In this document: positions 54,261 to 64,000 of the stretch, in pieces
Layout: each line of letters begins with the position of its first letter
How positions within the stretch are numbered: position 1 is the stretch's first letter
DNA from: Triglochin maritima
Lineage: Eukaryota; Streptophyta; Magnoliopsida; Alismatales; Juncaginaceae
Assembly (NCBI GenBank): GCA_963682175.1
Contig: OY821790.1
Span: 508,501-572,500 of the forward strand
DNA: 64,000 nt
Direction: 5' to 3'
The notes under the pieces: model-generated
Databases searched by the model: none
Told to the model about the DNA's origin: nothing
The model's input: only the letters and a program-made list of their open reading frames with translations
Program-made: the position numbers and the translations under genes

Positions 54261-56592
54261 TGTAACATCCTCAAAGCAGCAGAAAATTTAAAATTTTAAA
54301 CACTCAATCAACAGAGGATATTACGCAAAAAAGAACACAGGTGCACCGACATATATCATATATATATATATGTGAACATCAGAGTATACAAAAGTTGTGA
54401 TTACATCAAAAGCATATACAAAGGAAACAGTAATCACACGACCTCAACTGAGAGAAAGCTGGATCCGGTAGCGGTGCTCCTCTCCTCGGTCACCACCCCC
54501 TAATGCCGATCACGGCCTGAAAGTAAACATACAACAATGCCTGAGTTTCCAGAAGGAAACCCCGTATGCCAAGACTCTAAATGCATAAATAAAATCATCC
54601 TATCATGTAGTTCTACTTAACAAGAAAAGCATCACAACAAGCTGGGCTCCAGGGCTCTCTCACCCAACCACAGCACGCACCACAGGTACGGGGCTCCAGG
54701 TCTAATCTCAACCAACCGCCGCGACTCACACTCGTCGCCTAGCTGGGCTCCAGGTCTAATTTCAACCAACCACAGCTACCACGACACGACCAAGGGCTCC
54801 AGGTCTAATTTCAACCAACCCAAACGTATAAGGGCTCCAGGTCTAATTTCAACCAACCCCTACACGCGGTCCTTGCTCAGGCTCTAGGTCTAATTTCAAC
54901 CAACCCGAACGCACTACGGAGCTCCAGGTCTAATTTCAACCAACTCCGTACAGACTAGTTGGGCTCCAGGTCTATTTTCAACCAACCGCAGCTCTCACAC
55001 AGTCATGGGGCTTCAGGTCTATTTTCAACCAACCACCGCAACACCACAATTCTACGCTGGGCCTCAGGCCTCTTTCAGCCAATCCCAAGCTCACACATGG
55101 TTACGGGGCTCCAGGTCTAATTTCAACCAACCACCGCAACCCTCGCGCACCTAGCACACTTGCCGGAAGAACATCAGCACCACGACTCGCCCCACACGGG
55201 CAACCACGACCATAGCACCTCCATAGTGCAAAACAGGACACAAACGGTCGACCGAACCAAAAGTCCCGGTCGACCGAATCAAGCAAATATAGGGCAATCC
55301 ACTTCAACCGGCACTCCATCGGTCAACCGACTCCCAACACCACACTCGTTCGGTCGAACCCAAATCAAGGGACGGTCGACCGTTTAGATGGTCAACTCTC
55401 GGTTCAACGAACAAAACGACCAATCGGTCGACCGACAAAGGGGTCCCGGTCGACCGAAAGTCACCAGGGAACAAATCCCTCAACACCACAACGAATTCGG
55501 TCGAACGCCGAGCACATCTCGGTCGACCGAATCAGTCCAGGGAATAATCCCTCACTCGCGCCCTGAAACCGGTCGAACGCCGAGACCTCCTCGGTCGACC
55601 GATTTCAGCCAGAGCATTTCTCACGTTCAACACGCAGGTCCGGTCGACCGAACCCACATTCGGTCGAACCGACCACAAGTCCACTTAAGTCACGGTCAGA
55701 CGAGATCAAAGAGCGGTCGACCGTTTATATAGTCTACGCCCCCAACCGACTTAAGACAGTGCACGCGGTCGACCGGCAAAGGGGACCCGGTCGACCGAAT
55801 CTCTCCAGACTTGCCTCCTATGCACGATCGGTCGACCTCCCCACAGGCATCGTTCGACCGATTTGAGGCAGAGCCCGAATTCTCTTCACAAACGGTCGAC
55901 CGTTTGCACCAACCGGTCGACCGATCAGGCAGTGAAATCTGCTGCACATTTACTCGCGACGAGCCAATCGGCCTACCGTCGACTTCCAAATACTCGCGGT
56001 AATTAAGTGAGCGAGCTTGACATACCTAAAGGTCTGAAGAGACCCTAGAAGAACCACGACGACGCCTCTACGAGCGCGCCTCCCCAAAACAATCCGTCGA
56101 CGACTCTCGCGTCCAAACGCCGATCAAACACCTCCTCAACGATCCTCACTCACAGCTCCACCTCCGGCAACCTCCACAACTCTACCACCACGACGACAGA
56201 CACGTGAGGTCGAGAGAGCGAAAATAACAAAGGGACGGGTTGGAAAAACAAAGAACTCACCTCCAACCGCCAACCACTCGCTGATCCTCCCTACGCCGGA
56301 GAACCTTCTTCTTCCTCGCCGGAGTGCACTGAGAGAGGGAGAGAATGTGAGAGAGAGAGAGACGTGAGCACTAAGAGAGAGAGGGAGAGGGAAAACCAAT
56401 AATATCTCTCACTTTCCAATCCTAACCATCCAATCCATACCTCTCCATCTCCACCACTCATCTCACCAACTTCAATCCAAGCCATCAATTCCATCTCCTC
56501 TCAATCCCAGCCGTCCATCTCTAAACTCCTCTAATCACCACCTAATCAACCACAAAGCACAATTAGGATTAGGATTAGGCTAGAATCCTACA
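54261..56592 (-). repeat. C1 5' LTR
   Basis: 2,332 bp, same landmarks as the 3' LTR. Shorter minisatellite, (AT)n and (GA)n tracts. Predicted intron 54517-56025 (1,509 bp). Confidence 0.95.
55240..55935 (-). repeat. CGGTCGACCG palindrome array (C1 5' LTR)
   Basis: 13 exact copies plus variants. Compared with the 3' LTR, individual sites differ only by single CG-to-CA or similar changes (for example at 55324), and one site is perfect here but not there. Confidence 0.93.
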
Positions 56593-56597
56593 CTAAG

Positions 56598-57124
56598 CCT
56601 ACAAAATGTTGTTCTGTTAATTTCTATGTCTAAATGTTACCATGACGTACCCCATGTAAAGTCATCTCGATCGGTAAGGACTACAGGACATCAGGCGCCT
56701 TCCACTAAACTAAGATGTGTTGCATCAGATCGATCCTCCCAGCTCGTTCCTCCTTCGATATCCAAGTTTAAATCTAAGGAATTATAAGCGACCACATAAC
56801 TCTGGAAGCATATATAATTCTAATGACTTTTGTTCGTTAAGGCTAAAGTAACCACGAGACTTGTTGGTTTGGTGATCGTCGTCGCATAGTATCAACCATG
56901 GAAGCTCAGGGAAAAACACAAAATCTTGCTGAAAAATACATAGAATCAGCAAATCCGACTAAGAAATTATGATTTGTGGATGTTACAAAATTTATTGAGA
57001 AATAGAAGACGGTTATTTGTAACTTAATTTGAATGGATCAAACTGGGAATAACTAGAACAATGATTTGGAGCGACATGCAGATCAGCTCAAACAATATCA
57101 AACAAATACGAGATGTGGACTTAA
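56598..57124 (-). pseudogene. DUF295 F-box pseudogene, N-terminal part
   Basis: The minus strand after the CTAAG duplication carries a recognisable ELPWLILCDDDH segment (about 56880-56910) and a RGYFSLNEQKS segment, the start of the DUF295 domain in F-box/KIB-like proteins. Several stops follow before the C1 junction. Further upstream (to 57124) a weak F-box-like stretch may exist but is too decayed to be sure. It continues at 47244 on the other side of C1. Confidence 0.65.
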
Positions 57125-57843
57125 TGTAACGTCTCCAAAACAGTGGAAAAATTAAAACTTTTAAAAGACAATCAAGAGACATCAAATCAGGCGGCAACGC
57201 TACCATCAATATATACAACAAGTGGTGCACCGTACAATACAAAGTTTCAAACGTATGATTACATAAAAAGATATAAAAGACATGCACATGTAATCATATC
57301 CACCTCAAAAGGGAAAATAGGAGGATATGATCTCTAACGTGCTCCTCCTCGGTCACCACCCCCTACTGCCGTTCACGACCTGAAATACAAACTTGAAAAT
57401 ATGCATGAATTCCCGTAAGGAAACTCCGTATGTCAAACTCCCCTAACATGCATGAAATACAACCATGAACAGATATGACATGGTGCAAAAATAACAGAAA
57501 TAAAGCATCGCTGTCAAAATTGGGCTCCAGGGACCTCTCTCCCAACCACAGCAGACATGATCAGAAACCAGGGCTCTAGGGTCCTCTCACCCGACCCTCA
57601 CAACACCCGCGCACTCAAAGCACACTTGCCGGAAACATCATCGGCACAACCTCTGCCACACAAGGACAAGCCGCAATACATAGTGCATATACAATATTGG
57701 TGGCTCACGAAAGCTACTACACCCCTTGCTGTAACATCATCGGCGAAACCTCCACCTCACAAGGAAGGCACGCACACCTAAATGGTTGCTCACAAAAGCT
57801 GCTAAATCGTTGCCAAACATGTGATCCATATATATACATACAT

Positions 57844-57849
<6 letters not shown>

Positions 57850-57884
<35 letters not shown>
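57850..57884. repeat. (TA)n microsatellite
   Basis: About 35 bases of TA dinucleotides inside the old C LTR. Confidence 0.95.
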
Positions 57885-57887
<3 letters not shown>

Positions 57888-58004
57888 GATTGCTACAGGT
57901 CGGCAATGTCTGTTCCGTCGCCCCAAAAGGTCGGGGACCTGTTTCCCTCAAAGCTGATCACAAGCCACACAAGAAAACCACAATCATACAAAACAGAGCA
58001 GCAA

Positions 58005-58520
58005 CGGTCGACCAAAAACACAACAGCGGTCGACTGATTCTCTTCCAAAATTAGCATGGTTCAACCACTACAAAAGCCAATCAAACAAACACAAAAGCAT
58101 CGGTTGAACCAAGGTCATGGGTTGTCGACTGTTTGGATGGTCCGGGTCCAACGAACTTAACTACCAATCGGTCGAACAGTAAAGAGGACTCGTTCAACCT
58201 AAAAGTAATAGGGTCTTCAAAACACAAAACAACTTCTACCAGTCGACCTAAAGTCAACGACCGGTCCACCATTTGGAACATAAGATAACGATCGAACCAA
58301 ACACAAATGGTCACACAACAAGTAAGTTAAATTAAGCAATCGATCAAACAAATCATATAGGTGGTCGACTGTTTAGATGGTCTAGGCCCCAACCGACTTA
58401 GCTACAGGTATAATCGGTCGAACAAATCTAAAGGCGGTCAACCGATTTGAAGGTTTATGTCCCAACTGACTTACCACAATGCAACCGGTCGAACGGCAAA
58501 GAGGACTCGTTCGACCAAAA
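58005..58520 (-). repeat. Decayed palindrome array of the old C LTR
   Basis: About 18 recognisable but imperfect sites (CGGTCGACCA, CGGTCGACTG, GGTCAACCG, CGGTCGAACG). The two composite pairs are still recognisable at 58169-58200 and 58482-58516. Confidence 0.75.
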
Positions 58521-58836
58521 AGTAACAGAGTCTTTGTAATAACCTTAATCTAAACACCCTAATTAACCTAAACTAAACCTAATTAACCTTAATTAAGCCA
58601 TGAACAGTAAAGCATGAGGTGGAGGTTTGGATAAGGGTTAGATTCTTAGGTTTTAGCTATAAATAGAAGTGTTAGGTTAAGAAAAACGTTTTTCTCATTG
58701 CTTGAGTGTTCCAGAGGGTAAGAGAGGCGATTTTGGAGGAGAAAGAAGAAGGTGAGAAGGAAAAGGAGAAGAAGTGAAGGAGAAGTGTTGGTTTAGGCTT
58801 GCCAAAGCTTGGGAGGCTTCCACAAACGTCAAAAAG

Positions 58837-60161
58837 GTATGCCAAGTCTTCATTATAACTCACATGAGCCTTGTGGGTGTTGGGGATCGACGTTGGTGTC
58901 GAATTCCCCGTCGGATTGCAACCTATTCAGAGGTTGAAGACGGTAATCGGTCGACCGGTGTCTGTGGGCAGTCGACCGATTCTATTATTATATTGTTTTA
59001 AACCCGCAAACGGTCGAACGATGTCTGAGGACGGTCGACCGTTATGCCAGATTTGTGCGGGAAAAATGGTTAGATGTTGTTATCAATCGAACGGGTCCAC
59101 TTAGCCGGTCGACTGAAACAATGAGAATGGGTCGGTTGGGGAATTTGACTTATTAAACGGTCGAACATCCTTAACCTGGTTTGACTGATCTATTCGATGC
59201 TAAGTTGGTTGGGAGCTTTGACCATCAAAACGGTCGACCGCTCTTTAAACTTCCGGTCGACCGACTGAGCATTTTAATTAAGCAGTAGAGTGCATATGTT
59301 CGGTCGAACTGTATCTCAGTTCCGATCGACCGAATATGCCTTGGGCAAAATGCTGAGAATCCCTGTTATCGGTTGAACGGACCCTTGGTTCGACCGGTCA
59401 GATATATAAATATTATAAATATTGTATAGCGTAGACCATCGAAACGGTCGACCGCTAGATGACTTTTGTTCGACCGATTGGTCGGTAATTCGGTTGGCGT
59501 GGTTCTACCGAATGCTTGTTTGTATAGTACTGAGTACTGTACGGAAGACCGGTCTACTGGTGTGCTTGTAGGGGTCGACCGATCTGCCGCAGGTTGGTGG
59601 ATTTATCCACACGTAAGCCGTCGAGTATAGGTCGACTACCGGCTCCGAGGCGACGGTCGATTACCGGCCTTGAGAGCGACGGATTTCACCTTCGACGAGG
59701 GCGTATTATTGTTGGGCCTCTCATATCGAGCGGGGTGTGAGAGATGATTGCCGTAAACCTTGGCTGTTTGCTGGGGTTTGTCAGTAGGCCGAGGATGTTC
59801 CGACAGGGTGCGCGTCTGGCGTCTCTTGGGGGAGCACCGGCTGGCGTCTGGCCCGAGTTGTGCATTCGGCGGGCTGACTCGCTCCTGGGGCGGCGGCGTA
59901 GTGCCAGGGTTCCTTTCTGCGGCTCTTGGGTAGTAGTGGTGCCGACTGACCCTTGTGAGGCAGCGGTAGACTGACTTGACCCTCGTGGTGGCAGGAGTGG
60001 TTCAGTACCGCGGAGGCGGAGAGGGGTATTATTGTGGACCCGAGGTGGATGATCATGTGCATTGCATTGCATTGTCTTTAATTCCATTATGTATTTTAGG
60101 AGGTTTGGCATACGGGGTTCCTACAGGGAACTCAGGCATGTTTCAATTGTTTGCATTTCAG
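58837..60161 (+). other. Predicted intron in the C5 LTR
   Basis: 1,325 bp between the conserved donor and acceptor; it contains the palindrome array and a CGACTACCGGCTCCGAGGCG-type tandem region (59620-59690). Confidence 0.5.
58940..59590 (+). repeat. CGGTCGACCG palindrome array (C5 LTR)
   Basis: Five exact copies and about eleven variants; composite pairs at 59085-59115 and 59370-59399. Confidence 0.88.
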
Positions 60162-60440
60162 GTAGCGAGCAGCATTAGAGTCGAGGTGGTGACCGCGGAG
60201 GGTGCCCCCGGGATCTGATCCTGTCTTCTTTTATTTCCTTTTTGTTGAGGTAGTGATTACACAGTTGTATTTATTTTGGTTGTAATCACAGTTGACTCAG
60301 ATGTATTTTGACTTCCACGTGGATCTATATCTTATATATATATATATTTCTTGTTGTTGTCTCGTGACGTGCCCGGTGTTGACCGTTGACGGTCTTTTAT
60401 ATTGTTTAAATTTTACGTTGTTTTCGGTGACGTTACAATT

Positions 60441-60452
60441 TGGTATCAGAGT
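60441..60452 (+). other. C5 primer binding site (initiator Met tRNA)
   Basis: TGGTATCAGAGT, one mismatch to the standard TGGTATCAGAGC, three bases after the LTR. Confidence 0.88.
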
Positions 60453-60561
60453 GTTGATCCCGGCGTACTTGTCCAAAGAAACCACCTTTGAGTTAGGATT
60501 TAGGTTTAGAGGATCATGCATGCATAAATTATATTGATGATTGTCTTGTTTCCTTTGGCAG

Positions 60562-60690
60562 ATGCCTCCTAGACGGGAGAAGGTCGTCGCTCATATTCGC
60601 AGTGAGAGTGAGACTGCGAGGAATGAGGCTTCGGAAGAGGAGCGTCGGACGTTGTTCGATACGGTCGGACGTCTGACAGAGATGTTACAG
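60562..60690 (+). pseudogene. C5 gag start, truncated
   Basis: About 43 codons beginning MPPRREKVVAHIRSESE, matching the C1 gag start including a TVGRL segment. An acceptor-like TTTGGCAG directly precedes the ATG, as in C1. It is cut by B-family sequence at about 60690. Confidence 0.85.
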
Positions 60691-61862
60691 CAGGACCCGG
60701 ATAAAAGCCTAATGGACCAATGAGCAAATCAGGAAACTTCACACCATCATGAGTAGTATTTTGGCAATTAAATCCAGGACAAACCATCAACAACCAAATT
60801 GGGTTAATCAAACTCCAATAAATCAATCCCGAACCGAGCCACCAAAATTCAGACTCTATCCAACACTTATAGACCGCCAATTAGCGGTCCATTTGAATAC
60901 AAACCCGATAAGACTTGGTCGGGTGTTGTATTAGTATGTATTTAATCCATTTATGGTATGAGTTTAGTCCCGTACCGGGGGATTTTCCCGGATTACCTTT
61001 TTCTATGGCTATAAATAGAACTCCTCCTCCTCCATTGTATTGTACCCATTGCTTGGTGGCATTCTCTCTACTTGGAGTAAAAGCCTTGAAGTAAAAACTC
61101 AAAGTGGAGAAGAATGTCACTTGTAATGTGAGTCATGTAAATAAAATAATTTTTCTTAGTTTCTTTTAATATTGTCTTGTCTTTTAATTCTTGCATGCTT
61201 GTTTAGTTTAGTTTCATTTCATTTAGCTTTTTTAATATTTCTTGTTTGCTTAGTTTAATTTCCTTTCATTAGAATGTTTTGTTTTGTTAATGTAGTTTGT
61301 AGTGTAATCATTAGAGAGTAGTTTCATCCCCCTTTGTGGGTGGAGATAATGCTCATACATGCATTAAAGAATGGATATGAATGCTTTATTTTGAATGTGT
61401 TGATAAATATGAATGCATGTTTGCTTGTTAGAGTAGAATACTACACTTGATGGGTTTTGCCACAAATGTTAGACACCTCCCATTCTTGTTTAGGTTCTGA
61501 AATAACCAGCTTGTGTATATGAATGTTAATCAACTATGTTAGTGAATGGATTGATAGGTTTTGCCATAACCTTTAGACAATTCCGATGCATGAAAAACAT
61601 TACCTACATTTGTGTCTATTGAATGCATTCTTCACCATCTTTTTACATGTGTGCACACACTCCACCCCTTAGGGGTTTTCCATTTCTGATTTCCACCTTT
61701 CATCTTCTTTGTTTGTACTTTAGTGTAGTCACAACTTCTTCCCTTCTTTTCCCACTTGTCTTCAAACAAACCAGAGTCGACACACCTCCCTGTGAATCGA
61801 CCCGTATTTGTCACCGCTTCAACGCGGTCGTGCACTTCTGGTTATTTTAAAATGTTCAATCA
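60691..61862 (+). repeat. B4 LTR, 5'-truncated
   Basis: Shows the CACACCATCATGAG word, one degraded palindrome (CCGCCAATTAGCGG near 60874), a CCGGGGGATTTTCCCGG dyad near 60975, and TATAAATAG near 61010. Confidence 0.85.
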
Positions 61863-61868
61863 AGTTTT

Positions 61869-61886
61869 TGGCACCGTTGTCGGGGA
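61869..61886 (+). other. B4 primer binding site, mutated
   Basis: TGGCACCGTTGTCGGGGA: two transitions compared with B3, probably preventing tRNA-Asp priming. Confidence 0.8.
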
Positions 61887-62020
61887 GGTGTCAATCCAGA
61901 CTTTGGTTTGGACGATTCGAGTGGTTTTAATTTTTTGTTTGTAGTTTCTGTTTGTTTCAGGAGGCTTCAAAGATCAAGAGACGTCGCCAGGAGAAGCCGG
62001 GAAGGAAACATAAGCAAACA

Positions 62021-62057
62021 AACCGCCAATCAGCGGTTCTGGACCGCCAATTCGCGA
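62021..62057 (+). promoter_or_regulatory. Family B leader palindrome pair (B4)
   Basis: CCGCCAATCAGCGG followed by CCGCCAATTCGCG, the same arrangement as B2 and B3 but with the second site damaged. Confidence 0.65.
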
Positions 62058-62470
62058 CCTGGTGAGCTTAAACTTTCCTCTCCTTTTTTCTGGTTGTTTC
62101 TACATTCACTAGGATATCTGGGAGCTCAATTTAGAATGTTTTGACTTGTAGTTTTCTCCCAGATTAACAATGAAGTCCCTTTAATAAACTTGGACCTTAA
62201 AACTCAAAGCAAAATATTAGATTGATTGTCATCTAGGTCATGCAACATTTGTAGACCTTCCACGTATTTGTCTTTTCTTTGCTTTATATTTTTTGTTTTT
62301 GATTGCTGGCGTGAGGTACGTGCACCCAATTCTCTCATTCATGTATGTTTAGATCATGCATTAGTTAGTAAGGTGCATTGGGACAAGAGTGAGTTGAGCG
62401 TTTGATTGGAGAGTTCATTACTAGATTAAGGATCAAAACGCTACTAAGGAGGGGTTGTCCCATACAAGAT

Positions 62471-62499
62471 AAGGTGGGGGATTTCATCGCCCTTTCCTT
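62471..62499 (+). ncRNA. Leader stem-loop, B4 copy
   Basis: AAGG...GGGGGATTTCATCGCCC...CCTT; outer stem intact, one loop-side change. Confidence 0.4.
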
Positions 62500-62996
62500 T
62501 GCCCCAAAAATCACTCTTAATCTATGCCTTAATTCTAAAAGCAAGTAGACATTGGCCCTAGGATTTTGGACGCACTAGGAGAGTGATCGAGTTGAGACCG
62601 TCATGACTTGATCGGCGTCGTCTGCCTTGTCGATAGTAGGAGGTACTGGATCTTCAGATCTGGTATCACTTGCTGGGCAATGTGGTCTTCATTGTAGGGA
62701 GGTGAGGCGCGTCGAGACTAGTAATCTCGAAGTTAGACGTCGTCTAGCCTAAGGACCCATAGCCATAAATTGTTTGAGTCGTGCTTGCTAGATTAGGCTT
62801 CTACCTTCTCCCATTACCCACGCTAGCTTTAGTGATTCTTCCCTTCTCCTCTGAGTCATCTTCTTCTAACCTACTTCTACGTTCTAGTCTCCTCCCCTTT
62901 ACACTCTTTGTTAGTGTTTTAGGGTCGAGTCGAGCACTAGTTGCGAGCTTGGCCTCGTGGTGGTGAGAGTGATCGACTCGAGAGTTCTTTGTCGAG

Positions 62997-63332
62997 ATGG
63001 ATGGTTACATGAGCGACCATCTATATCATTGTTGGGACCAGGACAATTCTCCCTGGTACTCCGGACCCATGCATTTTGGGGTGCCTCGGACAAACACCCT
63101 GTATGGTTGGGACAATCTTCATTGTTTGACTGAGCAATCTTCATATTGGGGTAATATGAGGGAGGCACCGACTGCTAGACCACCATCTAGTTACGTCGGA
63201 TCCTATGTTGGTTCTCCAACTAAGACATTGCAAGAACCTTTGGCCTCTTCCATGCATGTGGTAGATGACATGAGTACACCAGTGGCTCCAGTAGTCGTAC
63301 CGTGTGACTGTTGTGGGTTGAGTGGTAGATGA
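62997..63332 (+). pseudogene. B4 gag start, truncated
   Basis: 111 codons from MDGYMSDHLYHCWDQDNSPW, closest to B2. It stops within the zinc knuckle (CDCCGLSGR) because the sequence repeats an upstream 32-bp segment and then leaves the B element. Confidence 0.85.
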
Positions 63333-63353
63333 CATGAGTACACCAGTGGCTCC
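63258..63353 (+). repeat. 32-bp direct duplication at the B4 breakpoint
   Basis: The 32 bases starting GTGGTAGATGACATGAGTAC occur at 63258 and again at 63322, the second copy ending exactly where B4 similarity ends. This looks like a templated duplication at a rearrangement junction. Confidence 0.8.
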
Positions 63354-64000
63354 GACCGTTATTTTTTTCGTATATACCCAACGGTCGTATTCGTATTAAA
63401 CCAAGTTACCCCCAAATACATTTCATGTATCGGTCGACCGAGGACCAAGATCGGTCGACCGTTTGTTCATCTCTTGACAAACCCAAATCTCCTGGACAAA
63501 ATCGGTCGACCGCTAGACCTGTTTCGGTCGACCGAATACATCATTGTTTGTCAACCTGAAAATGCCTGGTACAAATCGGTCGACCGTTTCCCTCTAGGTG
63601 TTCGACCGATCACTTAAGTGTACCTAAGTCGTAGCGTTGGGCGGTCAACCGTTGCTTAACCGGTCAACCGAACGTAGTTCAAAATTGCCTAACGGTCGAC
63701 CGTTCATACCGATCCGGTCGACCGAATTCATCCAGAATTGGGTCCTGCAGTTTCTGTTTTGTGTAATCACACATCAACTCTTACCCAATCAATCCCAACG
63801 GCTCTATTCTCTCTAATGCCTATATAAAGAGTTGTAAAACACATTTTAACACAACTCTCCCACTACAAACTTGTCCAATACATTAGAGAGAATCCCAAAC
63901 ACTTAAAGCTTCAAACCTTCCACACTTTAGTCATAATTCCAATCCTACTCAAGTGTGCTCAAGAATTAGAGAGTGTTGCTCCACTCAAATTGTTTGTCAA
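63354..64000 (+). repeat. Unidentified promoter/LTR-like region with CGGTCGACCG array
   Basis: Seven exact CGGTCGACCG copies and several variants (63430-63725) lie upstream of TATATAAAG (63821). The sequence after the TATA box is AT-rich, unlike the C LTRs. In C LTRs the array is downstream of TATA, so this is another element family (perhaps a Ty1/copia LTR) or a diverged relative. It runs out of the window and no LTR terminus was fixed. Confidence 0.6.

Larger units (their letters stand above)
47245..56592 (-). mobile_element. C1: complete Tekay/Del-like chromodomain Ty3/gypsy element
   Basis: On the minus strand: 5' LTR 56592-54261, initiator-Met primer site, gag, protease, RT, RNase H, integrase with C-terminal chromodomain-like segment, purine tract, 3' LTR 49659-47245. 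Perfect 5-bp duplication CTAAG (47240-47244, 56593-56597). LTRs are 2,332 and 2,415 bp; they differ by about 36 substitutions (about 1.5%), one ~49-bp minisatellite unit and microsatellite lengths. Coding frames have no frameshift but seven in-frame stops, so it is non-functional. Chromodomain families tend to target heterochromatin. Confidence 0.96.
57125..58534 (-). repeat. Old family C LTR on the minus strand, part only
   Basis: Begins on the + strand TGTAACGTCTCC, the inverted C LTR end, with the acceptor-like ACCTGAAA turn at 57379-57385, short GGGCTCCAGGG repeats, a (TA)n tract and a strongly degraded palindrome array. It stops where the plus-strand C LTR begins at 58535; the remaining part should lie right of the window. 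No exact CGGTCGACCG remains, so this is the oldest C copy. Confidence 0.8.
58535..60437 (+). repeat. 5' LTR of a family C element (C5)
   Basis: 1,903 bp, TGTAATAACCTTAATC...GACGTTACA, with a TATAAATAG box at 58658, donor AAG|GTATGC at 58837, acceptor TTGCATTTCAG|G ending 60161, and five exact palindromes with many variants. It is followed by an initiator-Met primer site and gag, so it is a 5' LTR. It inserted into the old minus-strand C LTR. The matching 3' LTR is not in the window. Confidence 0.9.
60691..63353 (+). mobile_element. B4: truncated family B element
   Basis: B LTR sequence starts abruptly inside the LTR (about 215 bases of the LTR start are missing) within C5 gag. It runs through the LTR end (61862), a degenerate primer site, leader palindromes, leader stem-loop and gag start, and ends at 63353 in a short duplication. 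There is no target duplication at either edge, so the edges are rearrangement breakpoints rather than an integration. Confidence 0.8.

Overview
This is nuclear DNA of a flowering plant, consisting almost entirely of LTR retrotransposons nested inside one another. The evidence is plant Athila-type and chromodomain Ty3/gypsy proteins, primer sites for plant tRNAs, 1.2-2.4 kb LTRs, a PIF/Harbinger-like terminal repeat, and fragments of typical plant genes (a 2-oxoglutarate dioxygenase and a DUF295 F-box gene). No intact host gene, rRNA, tRNA gene, CRISPR array or bacterial operon was recognised. The species cannot be told from the sequence.

Three families explain most of the window. Family A (LTR starts TGATGCATTG, tRNA-Asp-type primer site) is Athila-like. 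Family B (LTR starts TGATTGACATC, same primer site) is a related but non-autonomous family whose only ORF is a gag zinc-knuckle part fused to a relic of reverse transcriptase (RT). Family C (LTR ends GTTACA, initiator-Met primer site) is a Tekay/Del-like chromodomain element with very long LTRs that contain a probable intron filled with copies of CGGTCGACCG.

Layout: 1-1041 is the end of a C LTR. 1543-1904 (-) is a dioxygenase gene start. 2.1-3.1 kb is a MITE-like element. 3227-12445 is a solo C LTR (TSD TACAA) split by the A element A1 at 4947-12367 (TSD GTAAC). 12.4-15.85 kb holds old repeat remnants and a second MITE-like element. 15852-44271 is a minus-strand B-type solo LTR. It is split by a multi-LTR B element (B2, 17075-43917), itself split by the A element A2 (23632-41931, TSD ATCGC). 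A2 carries a solo C LTR in its integrase (29232-30913, TSD GTTGG) and a very young B element, B3 (31736-39151, TSD GGCAT). 44.3-47.2 kb is non-LTR DNA ending in a DUF295 F-box pseudogene, which is cut by the complete C element C1 (47245-56592, minus strand, TSD CTAAG). 57.1-60.7 kb holds two head-on C LTRs and a C gag start. 60.7-63.35 kb is a B element (B4). The window ends in another promoter region that carries the CGGTCGACCG palindrome.

Most elements look non-autonomous or dead. A1 keeps gag and protease only, A2 has lost its protease and carries nonsense and frameshift lesions, B elements have no catalytic RT, and C1 has seven in-frame stops. B3's LTRs nevertheless differ at only about two of 1,577 sites, so the B family must recently have been moved by proteins supplied in trans.

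The most unusual signals are non-coding: (i) each family has its own GC-rich palindrome, which in A and B lies both upstream of the TATA box in the LTR and again in the leader after the primer site; (ii) two candidate RNA structures are shared by A and B, each with a compensating base-pair change; (iii) C LTRs carry an intron with a regular array of CGGTCGACCG. All comparisons and counts were made by eye.
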